A model generated the notes under the pieces. The model had not been told where the DNA came from, ran no database searches, and was given only the letters and a program-made list of their open reading frames with translations. The position numbers were made by a program, and so were the translations under genes. A stretch of 64,000 nucleotides of DNA, taken from positions 186,001 to 250,000 of the forward strand of contig JACKNV010000003.1 of assembly GCA_024234735.1 (NCBI GenBank). Direction: 5' to 3'. Below, piece after piece: positions 52,534 through 61,575 of this stretch. The stretch's first letter is position 1, and each line of letters starts with the position of its first letter. This DNA is from Pseudomonadales bacterium. Its GTDB lineage: Bacteria; Pseudomonadota; Gammaproteobacteria; Pseudomonadales; Halieaceae.

Positions 52534-52905
52534 CTAGCCAAATAAGAGCACGCTGATCCACACCAGCCCGGCTATCACCAGGCTGACGAATACCGCGGCG
52601 GAGCCGAGATCCTTGGCCAGCCCCGACATTGGGTGTTGCGCCGTGTCTATACGATCGATGGTGGTCTCGATAGCGGTATTCAATATCTCTACCAGCAGAA
52701 TCACCAGCAGGCTGACAAGCAGCGCGCAACGCTGCAGTGCGGAAATATCCAGGGTGAGGCTGGCGGCGCCGAGTACGATCAGCAGGAACAGCTCCTGGCG
52801 GAAGGCGGACTCGTTGCGCACCAGCCAGACCAGGGCGCGGCGGGAGTTGAGGGTTGCCTGCCAGATGCGTGCCAGTCCGGTATGCCTTTTGGTTTGGTTG
52901 GACAC
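52534..52905 (-). CDS. dgkA: Diacylglycerol kinase
   Basis: A 123-residue integral membrane enzyme that phosphorylates diacylglycerol to phosphatidate. The signature EILNTAIETTIDRID is present, with ESAFRQEL in the amphipathic helix before helix 1 and three hydrophobic segments. It fits the lipid theme of the surrounding genes (CFA synthase). Followed downstream by the CFA-synthase-like gene after 163 bases. Confidence 0.95.
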   Translation of the reverse strand: MSNQTKRHTGLARIWQATLNSRRALVWLVRNESAFRQELFLLIVLGAASLTLDISALQRCALLVSLLVILLVEILNTAIETTIDRIDTAQHPMSGLAKDLGSAAVFVSLVIAGLVWISVLLFG

Positions 52906-52980
52906 GGTGAGAGAGGCTTCCTTGTCTGCAGCAGGCCCGGCAGGGTGGGGGCCCCGTCGGCAGGAATTATCAGGTCTCGC

Positions 52981-53781
52981 TCAGGATAATGCCAGCGGGA
53001 CGAATACCAGCGCCATGCTGATCCACACTCCGACGCTGAAGTAAGGTGTGAGCCACAGGGCGTCGGCGCGCCAGTTATCCCAGCTGTGGTCCGGCTCGCG
53101 GCGAAACCAGGCGTCCCGCAGGCCCTGCTGGACGCTCAGGTAGCGCTGGCCGTGCGCCCTGGCCTTGTTGAAGCGCCGCAGGTAGAGCGGTACGTCGAAG
53201 AACAATACATAGGCGACGAAGGTCGAAGGCGCGAGCACGCCAGCGAGCGCGAGGGCGTGCACCACACCTCCGGTATCCATGGCGACCACGATGAGCAGTG
53301 CGGTCATCCAGGAGAAACCCAGCGCCCAGAGCAACGACTCCACCGCCTGGGTGATATGGTTCAGGGTCAGGATGCTGTGCCAGCAGAAGCCCTGGGCGAG
53401 CACGGTGCACAGGGTGACCACCCAGGCCGTTTCCTGCACGCCGGGCAGCCCTGCGTAAGCGCCCAACTCGTAGATGAGCAGGCCAAGCTGCACGCCGAAA
53501 CAGACTTCGGCAATAGTCGCCGCGCTCCTGCCCAGGAAAATACTCGATACCACCGAGTCCACCACCACTCTGCGCTCCAGGTCCACCCTCGGCAGGATCG
53601 ACCGGTAGGCGCAGACAAACACGTAAGCTCCCGACAGAGTCAGCTGCAGAGTACTGTAGGTATCCCGTGCGGGGCCGAACAGCCAGATGCCCAGCCAGGC
53701 ACAGACGTTCAGTGCGGCCAGTGCGCACAGGGCATGCCACCAGGGCAGTGCCCCTTCATTCGAGAGCGGTAGCTGCTTCAT
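52981..53781 (-). CDS. Unknown inner-membrane protein
   Basis: A 266-residue protein with about seven hydrophobic segments (ALCALAALNVCAWLGIWLFG, LQLTLSGAYVFVCAY, VQLGLLIYELGAYAG, WVVTLCTVLAQGFCWHSIL, SLLWALGFSWMTALLIVVAM, LALAGVLAPSTFVAYVLFF, YFSVGVWISMALVFVPLAL). Conserved-looking polar residues in helices include Arg78, Glu85 and the HSILTLNH stretch. Family not recognised. Confidence 0.75.
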   Translation of the reverse strand: MKQLPLSNEGALPWWHALCALAALNVCAWLGIWLFGPARDTYSTLQLTLSGAYVFVCAYRSILPRVDLERRVVVDSVVSSIFLGRSAATIAEVCFGVQLGLLIYELGAYAGLPGVQETAWVVTLCTVLAQGFCWHSILTLNHITQAVESLLWALGFSWMTALLIVVAMDTGGVVHALALAGVLAPSTFVAYVLFFDVPLYLRRFNKARAHGQRYLSVQQGLRDAWFRREPDHSWDNWRADALWLTPYFSVGVWISMALVFVPLALS

Positions 53782-53932
53782 GGAATTGTTACAAAATGAT
53801 AAAGGTTCAATGAATAATTTCTGGCGCAGTTAAGGCCAGTGGCAAGTGAGTGTCAAATGAACTTATTGTTGCAGTGCCGGCAATTGCCTGGAGTCGGCTC
53901 GCGCCGCGGCGCTTTCCCGGTACCCCTGGCGG

Positions 53933-54676
53933 TCATCGCGCAGCATAGTACTGTACGAATCTACGCAGGATCTCGTGGCTGTGCGGTGTGGTGCTGCGGC
54001 CGATGGCGAGCTTCAGGCTGTCCGCCTGGTGGGGGGCGAAATACCCGTGGTGGCGGTAAGTGTCGATGCGCAGGCTGAACTCGGCGGCATCGCCCTCGGG
54101 GTGAAACTGGGTGGCGTAGACGTTTTGCCCTACCCGGAACATCTGAACCGGACAGTCGCCGCCGGTGGCCAGCAGGGTAGCTGCCGCGGGGACGGTATCA
54201 CAGGCCTCTTTGTGTCCCAGCAGGACGTCGATGCGGGGCGGGAATCCCTGCAACAATTTGTCCTGCAGGCCGGCCCGGGTGAGCTCGATAGTGACGCAAC
54301 CCACGGCTTCGCCATACCTGGTGGAGATAGTCGAGCCCAGGTAGTTGCCCAACAGGCCATTGCCTGAACAACAGCCGAGAAAGGGCAGGTCCTGCGGTAC
54401 GATTTGGTCGAAGAGGCGCACGAAATCGGCCTCGATCCGTTTCTGGTTGGCGGATTTGCGCGCCGGTGGTGTACTGATATCGAAGGGGCTGCCGCCGACT
54501 ATGATCGCGGCGTAGTCGTTTGCATCCAGTGCCGGCGGTATGCCCTGTTGTTCGATGCGGATGCGTACGGCGGCCTGCGCGTCGAGCCCGCCGTGCTTGA
54601 GGATGCTGACGTATTCGCTGTCCGCGATGGCGTCCTCGGGGCGCAGTTGCAGGATAAGAAAAGGCTTGGTGGCCAT
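53933..54676 (-). CDS. Class I glutamine amidotransferase-like protein
   Basis: A 247-residue GATase1-fold protein. The nucleophile elbow reads LGCCSGNGLLGNYLG, with GCCSG in place of the common GxCxG, and the His-Glu pair is TQFHPEGD. YAAIIVGGSPFDIS marks the oxyanion side. It stands alone, not fused to a synthetase, and is probably a GMP-synthase-like amidase or a peptidase-type relative. Its start is four bases from the stop of the dehalogenase-like gene, so they share a transcript. Confidence 0.85.
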   Translation of the reverse strand: MATKPFLILQLRPEDAIADSEYVSILKHGGLDAQAAVRIRIEQQGIPPALDANDYAAIIVGGSPFDISTPPARKSANQKRIEADFVRLFDQIVPQDLPFLGCCSGNGLLGNYLGSTISTRYGEAVGCVTIELTRAGLQDKLLQGFPPRIDVLLGHKEACDTVPAAATLLATGGDCPVQMFRVGQNVYATQFHPEGDAAEFSLRIDTYRHHGYFAPHQADSLKLAIGRSTTPHSHEILRRFVQYYAAR

Positions 54677-54680
54677 GGCG

Positions 54681-55727
54681 TCAGGGCCTGCTGCTGGCAT
54701 CCCGTTCAACGGCATCGAGCACGCGTACGATGGCCGCGGCAATATCCTGAGGCACCTCTTCCTGCAGGAAGTGGCCGGCGGCGGTCTCGGTCACCGCCGC
54801 GTCGGGGAAGTTGACGGCCATGTTAACCAGCAGGCTGCCCAGGATGGGGTCGTTCATGCCCCAGACGATCTCGGCGGGAATGTCCAGGGAGGCGACGTAG
54901 CGGGCAATAAAGCGCATGCGTTCCGCGCTCGGGTGGTCCGGGCCGTCGGGTACCATGCGCATCATGGCCAGCGGCGCCTTGCGGTTGCCGCTGTCGACCA
55001 GCGGGCGGCGATACAGCTCGATGATTTCCGCGGGCATCGATGCAGGGTCGCCCTGGATGTCCGGCAGGCCGGAGAACAGCCGGTCGAAGGTTTCCGTTAT
55101 CAGCTCGCCCAGCACAGGCGTGCTCACCAGGCGGTGAACCCGTGAAATACTGCGCCTTTCAGTGGGAGCGGAAAGGCCGGTATTGAGCAGTACCGCCCCC
55201 CTGAGCAGGCCAGGCGAAAGGGCCAGGGCGCCCATGCCGATGGGGCCGCCCCAGTCCTGGCCCACGTAGATCAGCTCGCGCAACTGTAGCGCGCCCAGGA
55301 CACCGTTCAGCCAGCGCATGTGCCTGGCCAGGGTGTGCTCGCTGGCGGGGATCTTGGTGGAGAAACCCAGGCCCACCAGGGTCGGCATGATAAGCCGAAC
55401 GCGGTCGGTGGGTAGTTCGGCGGCGACCTTGCGGTACAGGAAGCCGGAAGTGGGGTTGCCGTGCTGCAACAGTACCGGGTAACCCTCGCCCACCTCCAGC
55501 ACGTGCACCTTGATACCGGGTTCCACCTCTACGAAGTAGCTCTTGTAGTCGGCGGTCACCTCGCTGCGGGCGTAGTCGGGCAGGGTAAAGCCCTCGAAGT
55601 CGCCGCCGGGCACGTGCACGACACCGTCTCCCTGCGGTACCGCGCGCTTGCCATTGCGGGTGATGGCCAGGGCGAGGGCCGCCAGGGCCGCTGCCACCAG
55701 GATCAGTATCAGGATGACTTTGCTCAT
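54681..55727 (-). CDS. Membrane-anchored haloalkane-dehalogenase-like hydrolase
   Basis: A 348-residue alpha/beta hydrolase with an N-terminal membrane segment (VILILILVAAALAALALAI). The catalytic set matches haloalkane dehalogenases: H89-G90-N91 oxyanion turn in LLQHGNPTSGFLYR, nucleophile D158 with W159 in GQDWGG, acid D293 in WGMNDP and H319 in AGHFLQEE. Asn91 and Trp159 would hold the halide. True dehalogenation needs testing, since similar proteins act as epoxide hydrolases or esterases. The anchor would put it on the periplasmic side. Confidence 0.83.
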   Translation of the reverse strand: MSKVILILILVAAALAALALAITRNGKRAVPQGDGVVHVPGGDFEGFTLPDYARSEVTADYKSYFVEVEPGIKVHVLEVGEGYPVLLQHGNPTSGFLYRKVAAELPTDRVRLIMPTLVGLGFSTKIPASEHTLARHMRWLNGVLGALQLRELIYVGQDWGGPIGMGALALSPGLLRGAVLLNTGLSAPTERRSISRVHRLVSTPVLGELITETFDRLFSGLPDIQGDPASMPAEIIELYRRPLVDSGNRKAPLAMMRMVPDGPDHPSAERMRFIARYVASLDIPAEIVWGMNDPILGSLLVNMAVNFPDAAVTETAAGHFLQEEVPQDIAAAIVRVLDAVERDASSRP

Positions 55728-55766
55728 GCGCGGATCCCCATGGCCAGCATTGTCTGTGGAATAGGC

Positions 55767-56258
55767 TCACACATCGCAACCGGTTGAACTTCCCCTTGCT
55801 GCGGTGCTGAGCCGGTGTACCGCCCGCCATTGCTCTCTTGTCAGCGGCGCTATCGACAGGCGGCCCTGCCTGAAGATGCTGAGCCCGGCAGTCTCCGGGT
55901 CGGCCTTGAGAGTGCTGGTTGGCACCACTTCGGGGAACACCTCCAGCAGCTGAACATCCACGCAATACCAGCGTGGGTCTTCGGCGGTCGAGCGGGCGTC
56001 ATGATACCTGCTCTGCGGGTCGAACTGGGCCGGGTCGGGGTAGGCGTCCGTCACCGCCTCCATGCTGCCCGCCATGCCGGTCACCTTGCAACTGGAATGA
56101 TAGAACAGGACCCGGTCGCCCTTCTTTACCAGGTCGCGCAGGTTATTGCGCGCCTGGTAGTTGCGAATGCCGTCCCAGCGGGCCCTCTGCCGATCCTCCG
56201 CGGCCAGGTGGTCGATACCGTACTCGTCCGGCTCCGACTTGAATATCCAGTAATTCAT
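55767..56258 (-). CDS. EVE domain protein
   Basis: A 163-residue protein made of one EVE domain: MNYWIFKSEPDEYGIDHL, RWDGIRNYQARNNLRDLVKKGDRVLFYHS, then VTGMAGSMEAV, YPDPAQFDPQSRYHD and WYCVDVQLLEVF. EVE is a PUA/YTH-like fold that binds modified bases in DNA or RNA. It begins inside the end of the phosphoesterase gene (ATGA overlap), a sign of coupling. Confidence 0.92.
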   Translation of the reverse strand: MNYWIFKSEPDEYGIDHLAAEDRQRARWDGIRNYQARNNLRDLVKKGDRVLFYHSSCKVTGMAGSMEAVTDAYPDPAQFDPQSRYHDARSTAEDPRWYCVDVQLLEVFPEVVPTSTLKADPETAGLSIFRQGRLSIAPLTREQWRAVHRLSTAARGSSTGCDV

Positions 56259-57352
56259 GCATGCTCCTGAGCCGCTCCGCGGCCGCCGGCCGGTTGCGGT
56301 TCCACCTCGAACACGGTGACCTCCCCGCGGCTGCCCAGGCGCATCACGGGCCCCCAGGTTCCGGTACCCGGTGAAACATACAACGTAGTCCCACCCTGGG
56401 TAAACAGCCCCACGACCCGCTCGAATACCCTTTTTACCACCAGGTTGAAGGGCACGATCTGGCCGTTGTGGGTATGCCCGCTGATCATCAGGTCGACCCC
56501 CGCAGCGGCGGCCGCCGACAGTCCTCGCGGGCGGTGGTAGAGCAGCAGGACGAAACGATGGGTATCTATATCCAGCCGGGCGAGTTCCCGCCTTACCTGG
56601 GAGGGATTGTCGCTGTCATCGATGCCGATCAGCTGGACCTCGCCCTGTTCGACAGTTTCCGAACGCAGGACCCTGACGCCCAGGCGTCGCAGGCGCGCCA
56701 GGATGGCATCGAGGTCTTCATAGCGTTCGTGGTTGCCGACGCAAAAAAAGATGGGTATCGAACAGCTGCGCAGCGCTGCCAGGTGCTCCTCGGTAATCCC
56801 CGGGGCGTCGATAAAATCGCCTGTGATGCACAGAAACCGGGCGTCGGCGGAATTGACCCGGCGCATCACCCGCTGCAGGAACGCGCCGCTGCGGGAGCCG
56901 ATATGGACATCGGTGATCTGGACAAAACGCAACGGTTTGCTGAGCTTGGAACTGCGCAGCCGAACCCGCACCAGTGAGGGCGAGAAGGCGTTGGCCACGC
57001 TGTAAGCCAGCAGCCCGATGGCCAGGGCGACGAGCACATGGGCCGCGGTCCGGGGGGCTACCCAGCCCAGCGCGACCGGGGCTTCGGCGAGCAGCAGCAT
57101 GCACAGCAGCAGGGGGCTGATGCCCAGCCACAGGTCGGCGCCGCGTCGCAGCCAGAACACCGGGCCGGAATTCGCGTGGCGCAGGTAGACCCGGGCGACG
57201 ATCTGGCTGAAAAACAGGGGCGTGAATATCAGCGCTGTGGCGACACCGCTCAGGCCCAGCCAGTCGCACAACCGCAGGATCGGGTAGGCAAACAGGGGCA
57301 GGTGCAGGAGCAGTGCCACCAGCAGGAATTTCAGGCGTGTTCGCATTGCCAC
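56255..57352 (-). CDS. Membrane-bound metallophosphoesterase
   Basis: A 365-residue protein with about four N-terminal helices (to residue 130) and a C-terminal calcineurin-type domain. Metal-binding blocks are ITDVHIG, ITGDFIDAP, VGNHERYED, and SGHTHNGQI. The layout matches YkuE/YaeI-type phosphoesterases, which act on UDP-lipid or phospholipid substrates; the substrate here is unknown. ATG at 57352 or 57346. Confidence 0.92.
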   Translation of the reverse strand: MAMRTRLKFLLVALLLHLPLFAYPILRLCDWLGLSGVATALIFTPLFFSQIVARVYLRHANSGPVFWLRRGADLWLGISPLLLCMLLLAEAPVALGWVAPRTAAHVLVALAIGLLAYSVANAFSPSLVRVRLRSSKLSKPLRFVQITDVHIGSRSGAFLQRVMRRVNSADARFLCITGDFIDAPGITEEHLAALRSCSIPIFFCVGNHERYEDLDAILARLRRLGVRVLRSETVEQGEVQLIGIDDSDNPSQVRRELARLDIDTHRFVLLLYHRPRGLSAAAAAGVDLMISGHTHNGQIVPFNLVVKRVFERVVGLFTQGGTTLYVSPGTGTWGPVMRLGSRGEVTVFEVEPQPAGGRGAAQEHA

Positions 57353-57514
57353 AGCATACTCTCCGGGAGCGCCCCTGTTGGCTTTTTTGTGCCTGGCGAC
57401 GACTTTTTCTCAGTGCTGCCAATGGTCTAGACTGGCGCCAGGGCCTGGTTTGTCGCAGGAGCTGTTCGTTATAGTGACTGACAGAATCATCTTTCTTTTA
57501 GAAGGGGTACGGCC

Positions 57515-58687
57515 GTGACCGGATTATTGGCGGAACTGGGGGTTGCCGGGCGGCTGGCGGCCAGGGCCATGGGGCGCCGGGTGCGTGCGCAACTGGAGCC
57601 GTTCCCCGACCTGGAGGCGTTCACCCGTGAGATGGAGGATTTGCTGGCGCAGGCTCCCGCCACCGTGGTGCAGGACTACCACTGGGTGGATCTGCCCGCC
57701 AGTCGGCCCCCCTGGGTCGATACCGGTGTGCGGCTCGAGGTGGGGGATCAGGTGAGTTACTTCGCCGCCGGTCGGGTGTACGCCAGTCGCCTGTTGGATA
57801 TCTATGTCAGCCCTGCCCTGCAGCTGTGGTGCAAGGTGGGCGAGGCCGGGGAGGTGTTCCGCGGTACCCGCGACAGTCACAGCTTTACCGCTGACCGGGC
57901 TGGCGCCCTGTTGTTCGGCAATTACTTTCCCAACGACTGGGTGGATCACCAGGGCGCGCGCAGACAGGACGACGCCGTGTACGGGCAGGTCAGTGGCGGG
58001 CTCAAGGTGCTGGTGATCCGCTGGGCCGATGGCGCGCTGGCAGGCCTGCAGGCGCTGAGCACTCCCGGCGGTCCGCAGAGCCGCCTGCAGGCGGAGATTG
58101 CCAGGTTACAGAAGGGGGACAGCGCACCATCGGGCTGGCATTACCTCTGGCACCTCGGGCCGGCAGAGATATACAGCCATCGCCAAACCCCACACGGCAG
58201 CCCGTGCATCCACTGCCACACCCGGGGCGACGTGGGCATCCTGCAGAAGGAGGTCGACCTGCCGCTGGACGAATCCAGTGAGATCAGCTGGCGCTGGTGC
58301 GTGGCGCGATTACCCTCCACCCTGCGCGAGGACACCCTGCCGAGTCACGACTATCTCAGCCTGGCGGTCGAGTTCGACAACGGCAGGGACATCACCTACT
58401 ACTGGAGCAGCAACCTGGCCGTCGGCACCGGCTACGATTGCCCGCTGCCCAACTGGCAAGGCAGGGAGTTTCATGTGGTGGTGCGCAGCGGTCCGCAGGG
58501 TCTGGGGCAATGGCACCAGGAGCGACGCAACCTGTACGCCGATTACCTTGACTATATGGGCGAGCCCCCGGCCAGGATCGTGCGCGTCTGGCTGATCGCC
58601 AACAGCATCTTCCAGCGCGGCGAGGGCCAATGCGATTACGCCGATATCGTGATGCATCACCAGGGCGTGTCCACGCAGGTGTTGTAA
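57515..58687 (+). CDS. DUF3047 protein with LecA-like N-domain
   Basis: A 390-residue protein. Residues about 55-175 look like a PA-IL/LecA-type beta sandwich (WVDTGVRLEVGDQVSYFAAGRVY, then DRAGALLFGNYFPNDW), which in lectins binds galactose through calcium. The C-terminal part (about 235-385) is DUF3047: EISWRWCVARLP, LSLAVEFDNGRDITYYWSSN, FHVVVRSG and IVRVWLIANSI. GTG at 57515 has GAAGGGG upstream. There is no signal peptide, so the site of action is unclear. Confidence 0.82.
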   Translation: MTGLLAELGVAGRLAARAMGRRVRAQLEPFPDLEAFTREMEDLLAQAPATVVQDYHWVDLPASRPPWVDTGVRLEVGDQVSYFAAGRVYASRLLDIYVSPALQLWCKVGEAGEVFRGTRDSHSFTADRAGALLFGNYFPNDWVDHQGARRQDDAVYGQVSGGLKVLVIRWADGALAGLQALSTPGGPQSRLQAEIARLQKGDSAPSGWHYLWHLGPAEIYSHRQTPHGSPCIHCHTRGDVGILQKEVDLPLDESSEISWRWCVARLPSTLREDTLPSHDYLSLAVEFDNGRDITYYWSSNLAVGTGYDCPLPNWQGREFHVVVRSGPQGLGQWHQERRNLYADYLDYMGEPPARIVRVWLIANSIFQRGEGQCDYADIVMHHQGVSTQVL

Positions 58688-58915
58688 CGCTCCTGTCTCC
58701 CGCGCCGTCCAGGTTCCGCTCGTGGTCCCCTGGGAGGTAGGTGGCCGGGTGCTGGCGTTCGGGTGCGCCCGCCCCTTGCGATGAAGCGGCCGTGGCGCTT
58801 GGACCAAAGTCTGATACTGGCGACCCCGGGCGGCCGCTATACTCACTTCGTGTGGTGGTGCCGTTTTGTATGGTTGGGGCGGTGCCGGATGCGCTCTGAA
58901 CAGGATGATAAGACT

Positions 58916-59119
58916 ATGACCAGAATAGTTACCGCAATCTACGCGACTGAGGATACTCTCGTGAATGTCCGCGATGATCTCGTATCGACCGGCATTCCCC
59001 AGGAAAAGATCCGGATTGACAGGGAAAAGCGCCAGGTACAGGTCATGTCGCCGGATGTCACCGAGGACGAGATCGTCGAAATACTGGAGCGTCACGAACC
59101 CACGCAACTCACTACCTGA
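58916..59119 (+). CDS. Small 67-residue protein
   Basis: A short cytosolic protein MTRIVTAIYATEDTLVNVRDDLVSTG... with beta-alpha-beta order: strand RIVTAIY, helix TLVNVRDDLVSTG, strand KIRIDREKRQVQVMS and helix DEIVEILERHEP. It resembles single-domain stress or ACT/GlnB-like modules but has no specific motif. AGGA lies upstream of the ATG at 58916. Confidence 0.68.
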   Translation: MTRIVTAIYATEDTLVNVRDDLVSTGIPQEKIRIDREKRQVQVMSPDVTEDEIVEILERHEPTQLTT

Positions 59120-59281
59120 GCCGACGGGAGACGTCATTGCGCGCGCCGGGCGCATTCTGGCGCGCATGCACCCGTTGCCGTTTTGCCAGGCAGCGCTAAC
59201 GCCGGGCCGTATCCGTAGCCATGCGTTCCGTGTGTTGGGGCAATGAGATGGGTGCGGGCGTTACTGGATCACTCGTTCCGC

Positions 59282-59770
59282 TCAGGGTTCCTGTGCACCT
59301 ACAAAAAGTGCAATCACGCCGATCATCCCGCAGTAGCGAAAGGCCGACCCAAGTACGGGCTCGAGCATAATCGGCGAGCGCCACAGCTCATACCAGGTTT
59401 CGGCGATCACGATCCAGCCGGCAAACAGCATGAACATGGCCAGGCCGCAGCCCGCCAGCGCCCATGTCTTTGCTCGCGCGAAGCTGGTCGCCTGGGCCGA
59501 GCGCGCCGACCACATCTGCCAGGCGCCCAGCAGACATAGGGCGCCAGTGGCAATCTTGAGCAGCGTAATGAAAACTGCCCCCAGCAATACGACCAGCAGG
59601 TTCGATGTGGCCCTGTCGCTGGCCGGTACCGGATCAAATGTCGACATGGAGGTTGCCGCCTGCACCGCGCCGGTGGTGCCGCTCCAGTCGACGATATTGC
59701 CCAGCGCGCCGAGCAGCGCCCAGGCGGCGATTGCGAGGATCAGTAATATCTTGATTATGCGTAGTGGCAT
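59282..59770 (-). CDS. DUF2165 membrane protein
   Basis: A 162-residue protein with four helices: IIKILLILAIAAWALLGALGN, NLLVVLLGAVFITLLKIATGALCLLGAWQMW, WALAGCGLAMFMLFAGWIVIAE and FRYCGMIGVIALFVGA. The order and the TYLE-like loop match DUF2165. Function unknown. ATG at 59770. Confidence 0.85.
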   Translation of the reverse strand: MPLRIIKILLILAIAAWALLGALGNIVDWSGTTGAVQAATSMSTFDPVPASDRATSNLLVVLLGAVFITLLKIATGALCLLGAWQMWSARSAQATSFARAKTWALAGCGLAMFMLFAGWIVIAETWYELWRSPIMLEPVLGSAFRYCGMIGVIALFVGAQEP

Positions 59771-60114
59771 GATCCCTCCCTTTTTTTCAAACGAAGACCC
59801 TGAAATACGCGAAAACAGGGGAAAAGGGAAGATCGCAGTGAGCGCCTTAACAGGGCGGTTTCACCACGGCGGTGCGCTTCATAGTGGTGCGGATGTTACT
59901 TTTGGGTGCAACCAGTTACCATCATGTTCCGGTGTGGCCAAAATGTGATTTTTACCCATAAAACAGCATTTTTAATGCCATTTTGGGAGGATTTATTGAG
60001 CGAAAACAGTTGTATTGTAATCTCTATGTGTGAATATAAGTAACACTGCTGTAACGCTCGCGGTGTGCTGGATCAGGGGACCCGGATACAGCCGCTGGGC
60101 AAGGAGATTGAAAA
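59771..60114. other. 344-base gap, mostly non-coding
   Basis: AT-rich compared with its surroundings. It holds a hairpin GCATTTTTAATGC near 59970 and a 15-codon frame TTG 59997 to TAA 60044, preceded by GGGAGGA, that could be a leader peptide. An AAGGAG ribosome site at 60101-60106 serves the small gene at 60115. No other gene is seen. Confidence 0.35.
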
Positions 60115-60264
60115 ATGGTTATTCACACATTGTTTTACCTGACGCTTTCCATGTTGTATGGGGCGGCGCTGTACATGGCATCCGTGCCCGTGAATCGCAA
60201 ACGCAAGGATTCCAAAGAGGATGGCAGCGGGCAGCAAGCCGCCAACAAGGACAAAATGGCGTGA
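60115..60264 (+). CDS. Small 49-residue membrane protein
   Basis: ATG at 60115 with AAGGAG eight bases upstream. Residues 3-26 are a hydrophobic segment (IHTLFYLTLSMLYGAALYMASV), followed by a basic stretch NRKRKDSKEDG and a polar tail, so a single-pass inner-membrane protein with the tail in the cytosol. Not related by sequence to the micro-proteins at 150 and 2144. Function unknown. Confidence 0.7.
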   Translation: MVIHTLFYLTLSMLYGAALYMASVPVNRKRKDSKEDGSGQQAANKDKMA

Positions 60265-60347
60265 GAGGACAGACTGCGAAGCTGCTGCCTCGCAATAGTG
60301 TCACATTCCATGTGTAAGCTGGTCGCGAATTTGTCAGAACCAGTTTG

Positions 60348-60575
60348 ATGATAGAAATGCTTGCCAGAAAGTCCGCCGGGGGTGATGTCTACCTGAACCT
60401 GGCCCGGGCGTATCTCGAAAACTGTGAGTGGGGCAGGGCGCGCAGCGCCATAGAGGAGGCGCTGGAAAAAGGCGGATTGACGGACGCGGCAGAAGCCCTG
60501 CGCCTGCGGCGTAAAGTCGATGTCCTGCTGGGATACGGGACCACCGGGGGTGGCGGGCCGGCCGAAGACCGCTGA
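60348..60575 (+). CDS. TPR-like small protein
   Basis: A 75-residue protein with one to two tetratricopeptide-like helix pairs: VYLNLARAYLENCEWGRARSAIEEALEKG and DAAEALRLRRKVDVLLGYG, the first matching the TPR pattern closely. The start is uncertain (ATG 60348 or 60357) and no strong ribosome site is present. Function unknown, probably a protein-binding module. Confidence 0.6.
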   Translation: MIEMLARKSAGGDVYLNLARAYLENCEWGRARSAIEEALEKGGLTDAAEALRLRRKVDVLLGYGTTGGGGPAEDR

Positions 60576-60649
60576 GCGGGCCCCTGGCGGCAGGCGCTTC
60601 CCGGGGCAGGGGACGACCCTGCAGGGTACGCCGGGTGGCCGTTATCTGA

Positions 60650-60678
60650 TTGATCAAATTTTCTACTAAAGTCATACT
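60650..60678 (+). promoter_or_regulatory. Promoter of the molybdenum hydroxylase operon
   Basis: TTGATC (60650-60655) and CATACT (60673-60678) with a 17-base spacer, in an AT-rich patch 40 bases before the first gene. Confidence 0.45.
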
Positions 60679-60717
60679 TCCACCACGCCGCATTTCGAGC
60701 AGGGAGTCTGACCGTCC

Positions 60718-61575
60718 ATGAGATACGTAAGACCATCGACCACCCAGGAGGCGGCCGCGTTGCTGGAGAGTGAACCCGGTGTCGCCTACGTGCTGGCCGG
60801 AGGCACCGACCTGCTGGTGCGCATGAAGCTCGGCCATATCGAGCCGGACCTGCTGGTGGATATCAAGCACATCCCCGCCATGCATGCCATTGCCCATTCC
60901 GCCCGGGGCACCCGTATCGGTGCCGCCGTGTCCGGCGCCATGCTCGGTGAGCACAAGGCCCTGGCCCGGGCCTGGCCCGGCGTGGTGGAGGCCACCGGCC
61001 TGATCGGATCGGACCAGGTGCAGAGCCGCTGCACGATGGCCGGCAATCTGTGCAATGCCTCTCCTGCCGCGGACAGTGTCCCGGCGCTGATTGCGGCCGG
61101 CGCCAAAGTGGTGGTGGTCAGTTCCAGCGGGCGCCGCACCGTGGCTGTCGAAAAAATTCCCAGCGGCCCTGGTAAGACCTCCCTGGCTGCCGGGGAGTTT
61201 ATCGAAGCGGTCATCCTGCCGGCCCGCTCCCCCCGGTCCGGGGACGCCTACCTGCGCTTTACCCCGCGAACCGAAATGGATATCGCGGTGGCGAGTGCGG
61301 GCGTCAATCTGACCCTGGCGCGGGGTCGGGTCGCATCCGCCCGGGTAGCGCTCGGTGCCGTGGCGCCTACCGCTGTTCTGGTGCCGGCGGCGGCGAAGGC
61401 CATTATCGGAACCCGGCTGGACGACGATGCCCTTGGCAAGCTGGCGGCCGCCTGCTCGGCCGCCTGTAAACCCATCGACGACAAGCGCGGCACCATCGAA
61501 TACCGCACCCGGATCGCCGGTGTGCTGGCCAGGCGCGCCGCACGAATTGCCTTTCAACGCGCAGGAGGTGCCTGA
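60718..61575 (+). CDS. Molybdenum hydroxylase FAD-binding subunit (xanthine dehydrogenase family)
   Basis: A 285-residue medium subunit. The FAD pyrophosphate loop is VLAGGTDLLVRMK, and the second FAD motif is TMAGNLCNASPAADSVPALIA; RTEMDIAVASAGV is in the C-terminal domain. It holds FAD between the 2Fe-2S and an external acceptor. Its stop overlaps the start of the next gene (TGATG), so the complex subunits are made together. Confidence 0.93.
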   Translation: MRYVRPSTTQEAAALLESEPGVAYVLAGGTDLLVRMKLGHIEPDLLVDIKHIPAMHAIAHSARGTRIGAAVSGAMLGEHKALARAWPGVVEATGLIGSDQVQSRCTMAGNLCNASPAADSVPALIAAGAKVVVVSSSGRRTVAVEKIPSGPGKTSLAAGEFIEAVILPARSPRSGDAYLRFTPRTEMDIAVASAGVNLTLARGRVASARVALGAVAPTAVLVPAAAKAIIGTRLDDDALGKLAAACSAACKPIDDKRGTIEYRTRIAGVLARRAARIAFQRAGGA

